This document shows positions 51,112-60,739 of a stretch of DNA of 64,000 bases, piece by piece. How positions within the stretch are numbered: position 1 is the stretch's first letter; each line of letters opens with the position of its first letter. The translations under genes and the position numbers were made by a program. Under the pieces are notes generated by a model that was not told the origin of the DNA, searched no databases, and worked only from the letters and a program-made list of their open reading frames with translations. Location of the stretch: assembly GCA_964554945.1 (NCBI GenBank), contig CAZKQQ010000003.1, positions 27,475-91,474 on the forward strand. Reading direction: 5' to 3'. This stretch comes from PSRJ01 sp964554945. Lineage in GTDB: Bacteria > Acidobacteriota > Terriglobia > Bryobacterales > Bryobacteraceae.

Positions 51112-52907
51112 GGGATAGCTTCGTTGACGGGTTGAGCCGCGTAGGGAATCTGGAGTTCAAATTTTTGCATGTCCCAGGCGGAAGTGGGACACCGTTCGGC
51201 GCAAAGCCCGCAATGTACGCAGAGGTCTTCGTCTTTCAGCATGAGCCGTTTGGTTTGCGGAAGCGGGGCAGACGCATAGAGAGCCTGGTCGAGATTGTCG
51301 GCAGGGGCGGAAAGACGGGGTCGCAGGCTTTCTTCCTCGGAATCGGCCAGCATCGTCAGGCACAGCAGCGGGCAAACGTCGATGCACGCGTCGCACTCGA
51401 TGCAGCGCGCGGGATAAAAGACCGTCTGGATATCGCAATTCAGGCAGCGTTGGGCTTCGCGCGCGGTCTGTGCGGCGTCAAACCCGAGTTCCACCTCGAT
51501 GCCGAGATCTCGAAACCGCGTTTCCAGATCCACGTGCTGCATCTTCTGCCGCGTGGCCGGATTGTAATCGTTGTGATAACTCCACTGGCCGAGCCCCATC
51601 TTCTGGCTGACGAGATTGATCCCCTGCGGCGGCCGCTCCGTGACGGGAATTTGCTGGCAGTAGTTGTGGATCGAAATGGCGGCCTGATGTCCATGTTCGA
51701 CGGCCCAGATGATGTTCTTTGGCCCGAACGCCGAATCGCCGCCGAAGAAAACGCCGGCGCGCGAGGACATCATGGTAGCCTGATCGACCACCGGCTCTTC
51801 CCACTTGTTGAACTCGACCCCGAGATCGCGCTCGAACCATGGAAATGCGTTTTCCTGCCCAATGGCGAGGATCACGTCATCGGCCGGCAGAAACACTGTG
51901 TCGATCAATTTCGAGTTCTTCGCCCCTTTGTCCCACTCGAGGCGCTCGAATTCCATGCCGGTGAGCTTTCCATTTTCGATCACGAACCGTTTGGGCGCGT
52001 GATTGATCAGGATCTCGACGCCCTCTTCTTCGGCATCGTCCAGTTCCCACGGCGACGCTTTGAAAAAGCCCCGCGGCCGGCGCGCCATAACCTTGATATC
52101 TTTGCCGCCGAGACGGCAGGAGGAGCGGCAGCAGTCCATCGCGGTGTTGCCGACGCCGATGATCAGCACTTTCTCCCCTACCGAATCGATGTGCCCGAAG
52201 GCGATTGACTCAAGCCAGTCGATGCCAATGTGAATGCGCTCGCTATCGTGGCGCCCGGGCAATTCCAGTTCCTTGCCGCGCGGGGCACCGCTGCCTACAA
52301 AGATCGCGTCGTAACCTTCGGCGAGCAGCGCCTTCATGCTGTGGATCGGCGAACTGTAACGGATGTCCACGCCCATGTCGAGGATCATATCGACCTCTTC
52401 CATGAGCACGCGCTCCGGGAGACGGAAAGCCGGGATGTTGGTGCGCATTAAGCCGCCCGGCTTATCGTTCTTCTCGTAGATTACGATTTCGTAGCCCAGC
52501 GGCAGCAGGTCGTTAGCCACCGTCAGCGAAGCCGGACCCGCTCCGATGCAGGCGATGCGCTTGCCGTTCTTCTTTTTCGGAATCTCCGGAAGGAGTCGCG
52601 AGACATCGCCACGATGATCGGCAGCTACACGCTTAAGGCGGCAGATCGCAACGGGCTTTCCATCGACGCGCCCGCGGCGGCAGGCCGGTTCGCAGGGACG
52701 GTCGCAGGTGCGGCCTAAGATCGCCGGGAATACGTTCGACTCGCGGTTGAGAAGATACGCGTCGGTGTATCTGCCCTGCGCAATTAATCTTATATATTCC
52801 GGAACATTGGTGTGGGCCGGACACGCCCACTGGCAATCGACCACTTTGTGAAAGTAGTTCGGGTCATCCGTGTTGGTTGGCTTCAACCGAGATTTCCCCC
52901 CGTGCAA
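51096..52907 (-). CDS. GltD-like NAD(P)H flavoprotein with C-terminal 2[4Fe-4S] ferredoxin domain
   Basis: 603 residues. The N-terminal cysteine-rich domain (DCQWACPAHTNVPEYI, then GRTCDRPCEPACRRGRVDGK) matches the glutamate synthase small subunit. Two dinucleotide folds follow (IACIGAGPASLTVANDLLP for FAD, VLIIGVGNTAMDCCRSSCRL for NAD(P)H). The C-terminal part has two tetranuclear clusters (CIECDACIDVCP and CVHCGLCAERCP). No glutamate synthase large subunit is near, and the gene overlaps korA by 16 bases. It probably transfers electrons between NAD(P)H and the Kor complex through its ferredoxin domain. The start is uncertain: TTG at 52907 or a TTG at 52886 that has GGGGGGA nearby. Confidence 0.9.
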   Translation of the reverse strand: MHGGKSRLKPTNTDDPNYFHKVVDCQWACPAHTNVPEYIRLIAQGRYTDAYLLNRESNVFPAILGRTCDRPCEPACRRGRVDGKPVAICRLKRVAADHRGDVSRLLPEIPKKKNGKRIACIGAGPASLTVANDLLPLGYEIVIYEKNDKPGGLMRTNIPAFRLPERVLMEEVDMILDMGVDIRYSSPIHSMKALLAEGYDAIFVGSGAPRGKELELPGRHDSERIHIGIDWLESIAFGHIDSVGEKVLIIGVGNTAMDCCRSSCRLGGKDIKVMARRPRGFFKASPWELDDAEEEGVEILINHAPKRFVIENGKLTGMEFERLEWDKGAKNSKLIDTVFLPADDVILAIGQENAFPWFERDLGVEFNKWEEPVVDQATMMSSRAGVFFGGDSAFGPKNIIWAVEHGHQAAISIHNYCQQIPVTERPPQGINLVSQKMGLGQWSYHNDYNPATRQKMQHVDLETRFRDLGIEVELGFDAAQTAREAQRCLNCDIQTVFYPARCIECDACIDVCPLLCLTMLADSEEESLRPRLSAPADNLDQALYASAPLPQTKRLMLKDEDLCVHCGLCAERCPTSAWDMQKFELQIPYAAQPVNEAIPCVPA

Positions 52908-53048
52908 CTCAAATCATCTAATTGTACATCCGTTCTAAGTAATACAGAGTACTAACACGGGTGAGGAGTTCCTGGCGCGTCCTCGGATTCTGCCGGTAAT
53001 TGGTTTCGGGCTGACGGATTCGATCCGGTAGTATACTATCCCGCGGAC

Positions 53049-53618
53049 ATGGGAACCCGGCGATTGCGGAAGCGAAGCGTCTGGCGGCAGCGGCGTGCTG
53101 CACTTTTCCTGCTCGGGTCGCAGGTAATGCTGCTGTCAACCGATGTAGGATGCCGGTCCGAGGCGCCGGTACGGCCGGCTCCGGATCAAGCCGCGCGCCT
53201 CGCTTCCACAGTGTATACCGGTGACCCGAACTCCGAGCCCCAGCTTCTCGCGGGCTTCTATCGGGCCGAAGAATATTCCTGGCGGTGGACCGCGCAACGC
53301 TTTTCCGTCGTGCTACGGCCTCCCGAAATGGAGAACGAGGAGGCGGCGAAACTGGTGGTACGGCTTGGCATACCGGAAGGCCTGATTCAGAAACTGCACT
53401 CGATTTCGTTGTCCGGGAACGTTGGCGGCCGTGCCTTGAAGCCGGAGACTTATACTCGACCGGGCAATTACACGTATACCCGCATGGTCGCGCCCAACCT
53501 GCTGGCTTCCGAAGAGGTGCGAATTGATTTTCAGCTCGACAAAGTCATGCCGCCCTTAGGGCAGGATGTGCGCCCGCTCGGTATCGTGGTGACGAGTATC
53601 GGGCTGGAGCCGCAATGA
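53049..53618 (+). CDS. Membrane-anchored accessory protein coupled to a GT39 glycosyltransferase
   Basis: 189 residues. An Arg/Lys-rich start and a hydrophobic stretch (ALFLLGSQVMLLSTDVGC) form a signal anchor; the cysteine at its end may be lipidated but the lipobox is poor. The rest is a single beta-rich domain (LLAGFYRAEEYSWRWTAQRF, then KVMPPLGQDVRPLGIVVTSI). I have seen this layout beside GT39-type transferases and in their C-terminal tails, where it probably helps recognise sugar. The stop overlaps the transferase start (ATGA at 53615), so the two proteins are made together. Function is inferred. Confidence 0.6.
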   Translation: MGTRRLRKRSVWRQRRAALFLLGSQVMLLSTDVGCRSEAPVRPAPDQAARLASTVYTGDPNSEPQLLAGFYRAEEYSWRWTAQRFSVVLRPPEMENEEAAKLVVRLGIPEGLIQKLHSISLSGNVGGRALKPETYTRPGNYTYTRMVAPNLLASEEVRIDFQLDKVMPPLGQDVRPLGIVVTSIGLEPQ

Positions 53619-55264
53619 CGCGCGGCCTTGCCCTGACCTTCTGCGGCATTTTTCTTGTGGCGGGTCTCAGTCTGATTCCTTTTGTCGGCATTCAGAACGA
53701 TGAGGCTCTGTTTGCCTATGCCGTCTTTCCGCCGCGCACTGGCGTGTACATCCTTCATCTCGGTCCCATCGAAGTTCCGCTGATGGTGATGAGCTACGTC
53801 GGAGCGTTGAAGGCCTGGCTGTATCGCCCGATTTTCGCGCTATTCGGAGCCGGGGTTTGGGCCGTGCGGGTTCCCACGCTGTTGGTCGGCGTCGCGAGCA
53901 TTTGGCTTTTCTATTTGTTTCTACGGCGGGTGGGTGGGGAGAGGGCGGCGGTCACTGGGTGTGCGGTTCTCGCCGCCGATGCCTCGTTCCTGCTCACGAA
54001 CGTTTTCGATTGGGGGCCGGTAGCCCTGCAACATCTGCTTGTGATCGGCGGCTTGCTGCTGCTGCTGAGATTCTGGCAGCAAAGACAGGAACTGGTACTG
54101 TCCGCCGGCTTTCTTCTGTTTGGCCTTGCCATGTGGGACAAGGCCTCGGCCATCTGGAGCCTGGCCGGTTTCGCGCTGGCCTGCCTGATTACGCTGCCCC
54201 GCGAGATTCTGAATGCGCTCACGGCGCGCAGGCTTGCTTCCAGCGCGCTCGCGTTTGCTTTGGGTGCGCTGCCGCTGATTGCTTATAACGTGAACAGCGC
54301 GGGAAAGACATTTCATGATACGGTTGCGCACGAAACGGGCGGCATCGGACCGAAAGCGCGGGTGCTGCGGGGGACGGCGGATGGGTCGTTGCTGTTTGGT
54401 TGGATGGTGAGTGGAGACGCGCCGCATCCGAGCGAACCGCGTACGAGTCTCGAACGCGCGTCGGGCGCAGTGACATCGCTCGCGGGAAATCCGAAATCGA
54501 ACCTGATGCTCTATGCGTTCGGCGCCGCGCTTGTGCTCGCTCCCCTGGCCACCCGCCGCGAGCGCCGCGCGATTGTGTTCGCTTTGGTCGCGATGACCGC
54601 TGTGTGGGTGCAGATGGCTCTTACGGCGAACGCGGGAAGCGGCGCCCATCACGCGATTCTGTTGTGGCCTCTTCCGCAAATGTTGATCGGGATTTCCTTC
54701 GCCGCCGCCTCGCGACGGCTAAGACGCGCGGGCAGACCGGCGCTCGCCGTGGCTGTCGCAGTCCTGATGGTATCCGGCATGGCGGTGATCAATCAATATC
54801 GAATGCTCATGGCTCGCAATGGCGGCGCCATCAATTGGACCGATGCCATATATCCTCTGTCCGACTACATGAAGAGCGTTCCGGCGAGCGAGGTGTACTG
54901 CGTTGATTTTGGGCTAATGGGCAGCCTGCACCTGCTGAATCGGGGCGCCCTCCCGTTGCGCGTGGGCTGGGAAGAACTCGGAAAAGCGGAATGGACACCA
55001 GCGGACCGCGGGCATCTGACTGCCATGGTGGCCCAACCGGATCACGTCTTTCTGGCGCACACCGCGGAATTAGAATTCTTTCGCGGTTTCGATGCGCGGC
55101 TGGCCGCGTTCGCGGAAGGCCTTGGTTATCGACGGGACCTGTTGGCAGTGATTGCCGACCGCCACGGCCGTCCAACCTTCGAGGTGTACCGCTTTCTTTC
55201 ATCCGGTCGCGAAGGAGCGAAGTTCATCGCTCCTTCGCAGGCCAAGTTAGTTAATGGCCGGTGA
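53615..55264 (+). CDS. GT39/ArnT-like membrane glycosyltransferase
   Basis: 549 residues. A PMT/ArnT-type topology: about eleven membrane segments, the first periplasmic loop carrying the acidic pair in FVGIQNDEALFAYAVFPP, and a short soluble C-terminal domain. It transfers a sugar from a polyprenyl-phosphate carrier to an envelope acceptor in the periplasm. Acceptor and sugar are unknown. It is translationally coupled to the accessory protein upstream. The end overlaps the convergent beta-propeller gene by 14 bases. Confidence 0.85.
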   Translation: MTRGLALTFCGIFLVAGLSLIPFVGIQNDEALFAYAVFPPRTGVYILHLGPIEVPLMVMSYVGALKAWLYRPIFALFGAGVWAVRVPTLLVGVASIWLFYLFLRRVGGERAAVTGCAVLAADASFLLTNVFDWGPVALQHLLVIGGLLLLLRFWQQRQELVLSAGFLLFGLAMWDKASAIWSLAGFALACLITLPREILNALTARRLASSALAFALGALPLIAYNVNSAGKTFHDTVAHETGGIGPKARVLRGTADGSLLFGWMVSGDAPHPSEPRTSLERASGAVTSLAGNPKSNLMLYAFGAALVLAPLATRRERRAIVFALVAMTAVWVQMALTANAGSGAHHAILLWPLPQMLIGISFAAASRRLRRAGRPALAVAVAVLMVSGMAVINQYRMLMARNGGAINWTDAIYPLSDYMKSVPASEVYCVDFGLMGSLHLLNRGALPLRVGWEELGKAEWTPADRGHLTAMVAQPDHVFLAHTAELEFFRGFDARLAAFAEGLGYRRDLLAVIADRHGRPTFEVYRFLSSGREGAKFIAPSQAKLVNGR

Positions 55265-56762
55265 TCGTGCCTCGCGCCGCGGCCGTTCCGCCCTGTCCGC
55301 TGTCCACCGAGAGCGTAACAGTCGCGCCGATCAGCGGATCGCCGAGGAGGTCTTCGCCGCAGATTGCGGAAAGATTGGCTGGGTTCACCGCGCAGGCCAG
55401 CCATTCGTTGGTTAGAGTGGTCGGTACGGTCAGCCAGGCCGCTACCGAGCCGGAAGGAAGGCTGGTGGGCGAGGCGGTCACACGGATGCGCCGGCCCACC
55501 AGGGTCATCGAAACCGTGCCCGTCGCCGCCGATGTGCCAGTGCCCTTCAACGTTGCCGAAGCCGTACTGACAGGAGCTTGTGCCGGAGGCGTGCTGTCCC
55601 GCACCACCAGAACTCCATTTACGCCGGTGGTGCCGCTAGCGGGATCCGCCGGATATTGTGAGACCGGCACGTACACCAGGTTCGTGATTGGGTCCACGCC
55701 CGCGATATGACCTCCGCCGGTACAAACCACACCGTCGAGTGTGGCCGCACCGCCGGACCCTGTCGCATCCATGATGCCCAGGATCGGCGTGAATGTCCCT
55801 GTACCTTTGGGACAACCGCTGGTGGTAGCGGCGTTCAGCCCCGCCGCGGCGTAGAACCGGCGTACATTGGGATTGAAGACGACGGTGTCTGTTCCTCCCA
55901 CGTCGGTGAATGTTTTGATGAGGGCGCCAGTCGCAAGATTGACCGCCACGTCCCCGGTATCGCCGGTACCTCCAAAACATCCCATTACGGCGATGTTTGA
56001 GATCGGGTCGATATCAATGCCGTGTCCGGGGCACGCCGCACCGATCGTAAAGTGTCCAAGAGGCGCCGTGGGATTAGCCGGGTCGAACACCGCGATTCCT
56101 GCCCCGGCGTTATTATTGTCGGCGTCTTCCAGCGCAACGTAGATCTTGCCATCGACGGGGTTAAATTTGATCAAGTCGGCGCTCCAGGGCAACGGCGTCT
56201 TGGTCGTTATCGTTTGGTAGGCCAAATTGATCCCCGTAAGAAAATACGGCGCTTCGTCGTTGATCACGTATACGGTTTGATTAATGGGGTCGTAGTCGGC
56301 GCCATCCAGACAGACATTTGCGGCTGAACAGGCCGATGGGTTGCCGTCTACGACATAGATGGTCGCCGGGCCGCCGGTGCGCAGGTCCCAAACAAAAACC
56401 GATCCGGATGGCCCTCCGTCGGTCACCACCAATTGCTGCAGGTTTACCGCGACCAAGGGTACGTTGGGCACGGAATCGGGGCGCATCCTGAGCAGCGCTA
56501 CGACCACATTCGTGTGTGTATCGATTACATCGACGCCATGGTTGGTACGGTCCGCCAGATACATCAACCGCGTTACGGGGTTGAACCCCATTACGTCTAC
56601 GTTGGCATTACCGCGCGCTCCGGTTGTCGCCCAGCCGGGGATTTGAATATTCTGCTGGAACTGCGCCCCCCCGTTCGGCAGACCCTGTCCCCCTGCCAGA
56701 GTGGCGGAAGCGGCAAGGAGTCCCATCACTATCCGGGCTCGTGAAAAACTTGGTCGTCTCAT
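55251..56762 (-). CDS. Secreted YncE-like beta-propeller protein
   Basis: 503 residues. Signal peptide 1-24, with GGAGAGGATC before the ATG. Seven or so propeller blades follow, each with a phrase such as GFNPVTRLMYLADRTNHGVD, IDTHTNVVVALLRM, DYDPINQTVYVINDEA or KFNPVDGKIYVALEDA, as in YncE-type YVTN repeats. The C-terminal ~100 residues form a separate Ser/Thr/Gly-rich beta domain. Four or five cysteines could form disulfides. It probably binds a partner at the cell surface or in the periplasm. It is next to two surface glycosyltransferases but in the opposite direction to the first. Confidence 0.75.
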   Translation of the reverse strand: MRRPSFSRARIVMGLLAASATLAGGQGLPNGGAQFQQNIQIPGWATTGARGNANVDVMGFNPVTRLMYLADRTNHGVDVIDTHTNVVVALLRMRPDSVPNVPLVAVNLQQLVVTDGGPSGSVFVWDLRTGGPATIYVVDGNPSACSAANVCLDGADYDPINQTVYVINDEAPYFLTGINLAYQTITTKTPLPWSADLIKFNPVDGKIYVALEDADNNNAGAGIAVFDPANPTAPLGHFTIGAACPGHGIDIDPISNIAVMGCFGGTGDTGDVAVNLATGALIKTFTDVGGTDTVVFNPNVRRFYAAAGLNAATTSGCPKGTGTFTPILGIMDATGSGGAATLDGVVCTGGGHIAGVDPITNLVYVPVSQYPADPASGTTGVNGVLVVRDSTPPAQAPVSTASATLKGTGTSAATGTVSMTLVGRRIRVTASPTSLPSGSVAAWLTVPTTLTNEWLACAVNPANLSAICGEDLLGDPLIGATVTLSVDSGQGGTAAARGTITGH

Positions 56763-56864
56763 TTAGTCGATCCTCTCCTGTTGGTGTTTCAAAAGTTACT
56801 GAAAGCGCGAGGAATTTTATCGAAATCTAATAGGGCTTGACAAGTTAGGACGCAGTGTTTCGTG

Positions 56865-59001
56865 TCATTTGACACGAAACAGATAATAGCGTCCGGCATG
56901 GTCGACGAATTGAAGGCCCCATTCGGGCGCTTCGGCCAGCAGAGCGTTACCGATGGGCGCATATCCGCCGCCACCGCTGGGCGCGAATAGATATCGATAA
57001 CCGGCGGCTCGCAGCGCGAGTCCTGTTTCCAGGCGCAAGCGCCCGGCGGGGTGTGGCGTGGCTTGGGCGGCGGTCAACAGGCGCCAGGCGCCATCGTCGC
57101 ACCGGCCGACCACAGCGAGAACACCCGGGCGCGCGGCGTGGGAAAACAATACGGCCCTCGAAAGTTGCAGCGGACGATCGAATTGGATTTCGAGAAACAT
57201 GCCCCTAGAAACCGGCTGCCGCGAACGCCAGCGCGTCAGGAGATTGCCGTCGAGGGCGAGCGGCGCTTCCGCCTGATTGGGCCAGCCGCGCACGGTCCAG
57301 TGGGGGCTCGTGGAAATCGAATTCTTTCCGGAAAAAAGCCGCACGTCTGCAACGTCAAACTCCGCGGCGCTCCCGGCGGGCACAACGAAACGTATGGCCT
57401 GCACGGATGTGAGCGGCCACGAGGCGGTCCATGCGGACAGAGATGCTTCGCGGCTGAACGCGGCCGAGCGCAAGACGTCCGCGAGTTGATCGGTCTCGGC
57501 CGACTGCCACCAGACTCGAACGTCTCGATCGAGATACGCGTTGGCCACCGGCATCAATGCGAGGATTTTGTCGCCGGGCAAGGTACGGCGCGCCAGCATC
57601 CGGGCGGCATTAAATTCTTCGATGTGGCGCTCCAGATAATCGGCTTCGGGAGTTATCCGCAACGCGCCGGCAAGCGGAAACTCGTTCAGTCGATACAGTG
57701 AGTGGCGATTGCGCAAGTTCATGATGGAGGGCCAGCAGAGGACGGCCTGAATCGCGATCACGGTCCAAGCCGCGGGGCGGGGAAGAGCCATCGCCAAGGC
57801 TACCGTGGCGCACGCCACGGCCGGCATGAGGAAGCGCGCTCCGCTATCGAAAAACCACGGCACCGCGAGAATCGCCGTCGCGGCCCACGCCCAGCGTCCG
57901 GCGCGGCGTCGCAGTGAAATCAGCCCGAGCGGCAGGGTCAGGAAAACGGGGCCGAATGCGCCGGAGAACCGATAGCCGAAGGCGAGTTCCCACGGCATTC
58001 GCCACACGGGCACGGCAGGGAGCGAACGCAAATCGGCGGCCAATTGCTTTTCCGTATCCACATGGAAGTAAGGATTGGGAAATAGCTCATTAAGAACGGG
58101 CGCCACCGGGTTGTGCGCGAGGATCGCGTCGCGCACGAGCCAGGGCACCATCACCAGTGCCGCGCCAAGCGCCACCCACGCCGCCGCTCGGATCCGTCGC
58201 TGCGCCAGGACAAAGCAGACCGCGGCGAGGACGGCGAACGAGCCGGGAATCTTAATGGCATAACAGAATCCCGCCAGGATGCCGGCCGGCAGAAGATAGC
58301 GGGAGTCGCGCGTATCCCGCCAGACGAGCAGAAGGTAGAACGACGCGAGGGTGAAAAAGACCCCGGCCGCGTCATTATAGGAAGAGGATCCGGCCAGCCC
58401 GACGATGGGCGCGCAAAAGTAAGCGACCGCGGACACGAGCGAGGTGGTGTCATTCAATTGCAGGCGCCGCCCAATGCGGAAAATCAGCGGCACGGTTGCC
58501 AGGAAGAATCCGAATTCAACCAGCTTCGCCGCCGAATGCCGGCCAAATGCGAAGGCAACCGTGTACAGCATTTCCATGCCTTGCGGAACCATATCGTAAA
58601 AAGTCACACGGCCCGGAAAGCCGTGAATCCGAACGTATGCCGTCGCTGCGCGTCTCGGGAGCGAGCGCGTTGACAAAGTACCAGATGCCGTAAGCGCCGA
58701 AGATCGCCACGGCCGCGAGGCGGCCTGCGCCCAGCGGCCTCTTTACGGCATCTACGAGCGGCCGGCGATGGACCCACCGTAGCGCCGCCAATGCCAGCGC
58801 GCCAATCAGAAGAAAGGGGGCGCGGCGACCCTGATGGGCGCAAAGCAGGAAAAAGACCAGCGCGCTCTCGACCACCGCGCCGACCCCGAGCGCAATTTCG
58901 GGGGACGCAGGCGTGCCGCGTAGCGCCAGTACGCCGAGCGCGTAGGCCGTAACGGCCGTGAAAAGCGCGCCAAACAGGATTGCGGCAACAGTGAGCGGCA
59001 A
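56865..59001 (-). pseudogene. GT39-like membrane glycosyltransferase, broken by an internal deletion and frame change
   Basis: The N-terminal frame (58516-59001) gives several membrane segments and reaches FVNALAPETRSDGI, then turns to nonsense. The remainder (56865-58650) resumes in another frame with YVRIHGFPGRVTFYDMVPQG, EMLYTVAFAFGRHSAAKLVE and a long C-terminal domain. In related transferases about ten residues including Y-H-L lie between these two points, so a short segment plus a frame is lost near 58640. The intact protein would have about 720 residues. The first start is unclear: a TTG at 59001 has GGAGG only one base before it. The C-terminus has a carbohydrate-binding-like domain. 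Real loss or assembly collapse cannot be told apart here. Confidence 0.7.
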
Positions 59002-59141
59002 GCCTCCGATAATATCGCTTTGGCCGTTGCAGGAGAAACCGCTGTCGAATCGCGGGCCTCGAGAGACTCGTCTATCTGAGGCCTAGTGGATGGTGCGCGT
59101 CAATTCACGAGGCCGTAGTCGCTGGCCAGCATAACCAGGTA

Positions 59142-60479
59142 CTATTCGACCACCATCACCTGCTGAATCGGCGATCCTGTGGGCAAAGAGGAGTAGTTAT
59201 TGTTGAACGCCGTGGTCCCCACCATGCTGATGGTGTCGGCCACCACCAGTGTGTATTGTGTGTTGATACTGGAATTGCCGTGCATCGTAATGCCGTTGTT
59301 CCTGTCGTAGATCACACCTTGATACACAGCGTTTGCGCCGCCGCCATAAACATCGGGGTTGCCGGTGGGCGCGGTGCGATCGTCGAAAAACAGGATGCCT
59401 GCATAGGGGCCGGTAGTGGGCGCCGTAAATGTGGCTGTTGAATTGGCCGCAATACTGTTCCCGCTATACGTGTAGTTCCCGTTATTAGTCTGGCCGTACG
59501 TGTTATAGATCATAACGCCTGTTCCCGAGACGACCGAATTCGCGCTCTGTGTGCTCAGGCCGCCGCCGACGATGATGTAGTTGCCGGGGCTTAATGTGAC
59601 TGTGGAATTGCCGATGTGGATTCCGCCGCAATAGACCCCCGGGTGAATCGTTACCGTGGATTGATTGGGCGAACTGTAGTTCACAAAATTGCAAGTATAG
59701 TTTGGGGAAGCAGGAACCGGCAGACCTGCCAGTGGATCACCGGCGGGCGGAATCCCGGTATTGGCGGCTGGAGACAAGGGATTGTGCGTACAGACGTTGC
59801 CAACCACATCATATTCCGGTGCGGAGAGCGTCGCGTTGCCCACAGTAGAGATCGCACAAGAGTTGTTGCTGTCTACCAAAACGCCGCACGCGGAGATCAG
59901 GCTGGCGGTGCCGGCCACGGAAATCGCGCCGCTGGCGTTTGGGTTCAGTGCGTAGATGCAGTCGGTCGCGCCAACCACTGCGGCAGTCGAACGGCCTACC
60001 ACCATGCCACTCAGGTTTCCCATAACCGCTGAAAAAAGCTGGGGCACTCTCTGGTAAGCCCGAAACGTAACCCAGTACGAAGCGGTCCCGCTCCCAGAAG
60101 CGGTGGGAGGAGTGCCCGAAACACCGGTCTCATAAGTTACCGAACCGGTGCCGTTGAATCCGTGCGCTTGGGCGTACATGCACCCGTGTTCAATCGAATT
60201 CTGCGGCGTTGTGATGCTGGGAGTGCAATTGGTTTGGCCAGTCGTACACACAACGGTGGCGCAGCTCGGGTTGGAGCTGCCGTTGGTTGCATGAAAATCG
60301 ATCATGGCGGCCTGGGCCGCTGCCTCCGCGGCGGACTGTGTCGACATTTTTACAAAGTGCATGTACCCCAGATCCGTCACCATTCCCAGCATGCCAAACA
60401 GAGGAATCACAACCAGCGTGGCCATGATCAGGATCTGGCCCCGGCAGTTCCGCGCGCGATGACTCGGTTTGTTCGACAT
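59142..60479 (-). CDS. TadG-like pilus-assembly/surface protein
   Basis: 445 residues. The ATG at 60479 is preceded by GAGGAAAA. A basic N-terminus and one membrane helix (GQILIMATLVVIPLFGMLGM) are followed by the DLGYMHFVKMSTQSAAEAAA segment, the TadE/TadG-like pattern. The remaining ~350 residues are rich in Ser, Thr, Asn and Gly with short beta-strands and several Cys, so they would be surface exposed. It follows the VWA gene by 260 bases in the same direction. No Tad ATPase or prepilin gene is visible nearby, so a pilus cannot be inferred from the window alone. Confidence 0.75.
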   Translation of the reverse strand: MSNKPSHRARNCRGQILIMATLVVIPLFGMLGMVTDLGYMHFVKMSTQSAAEAAAQAAMIDFHATNGSSNPSCATVVCTTGQTNCTPSITTPQNSIEHGCMYAQAHGFNGTGSVTYETGVSGTPPTASGSGTASYWVTFRAYQRVPQLFSAVMGNLSGMVVGRSTAAVVGATDCIYALNPNASGAISVAGTASLISACGVLVDSNNSCAISTVGNATLSAPEYDVVGNVCTHNPLSPAANTGIPPAGDPLAGLPVPASPNYTCNFVNYSSPNQSTVTIHPGVYCGGIHIGNSTVTLSPGNYIIVGGGLSTQSANSVVSGTGVMIYNTYGQTNNGNYTYSGNSIAANSTATFTAPTTGPYAGILFFDDRTAPTGNPDVYGGGANAVYQGVIYDRNNGITMHGNSSINTQYTLVVADTISMVGTTAFNNNYSSLPTGSPIQQVMVVE

Positions 60480-60739
60480 TTTTTCCTCCCCGGGGGGCTC
60501 GTCCTGGCGGTCGGGTGCTAGTTCCCCCACACGAAAGAAGCAGCATGTATGGGATTTCTTTATGGCCGCTCGAATTAAATGTCCGGCCTGAAGTATTTCA
60601 TTGATGACTAAAGTTAGCGTCGGGGGCTTAGAGGCGGCGGGTGGCTGTCGCGTCCGCCGTTTTTCGATCTGTTCGATTCCTGAAGAAGACCGAAAATACA
60701 GATGAAGAGAGTTCTTGTTGATGTGAACGTCGTACTCGC

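Noticed and set aside
51096..52907. Glutamate synthase small subunit (gltD)
   Set aside because: No large subunit nearby, and extra C-terminal ferredoxin clusters plus tight overlap with korA point to a different partner.
60630..60670. Terminator-like stem GGCGG/CCGCC followed by five T on the plus strand
   Set aside because: No plus-strand gene ends there, and on the minus strand no T run follows.
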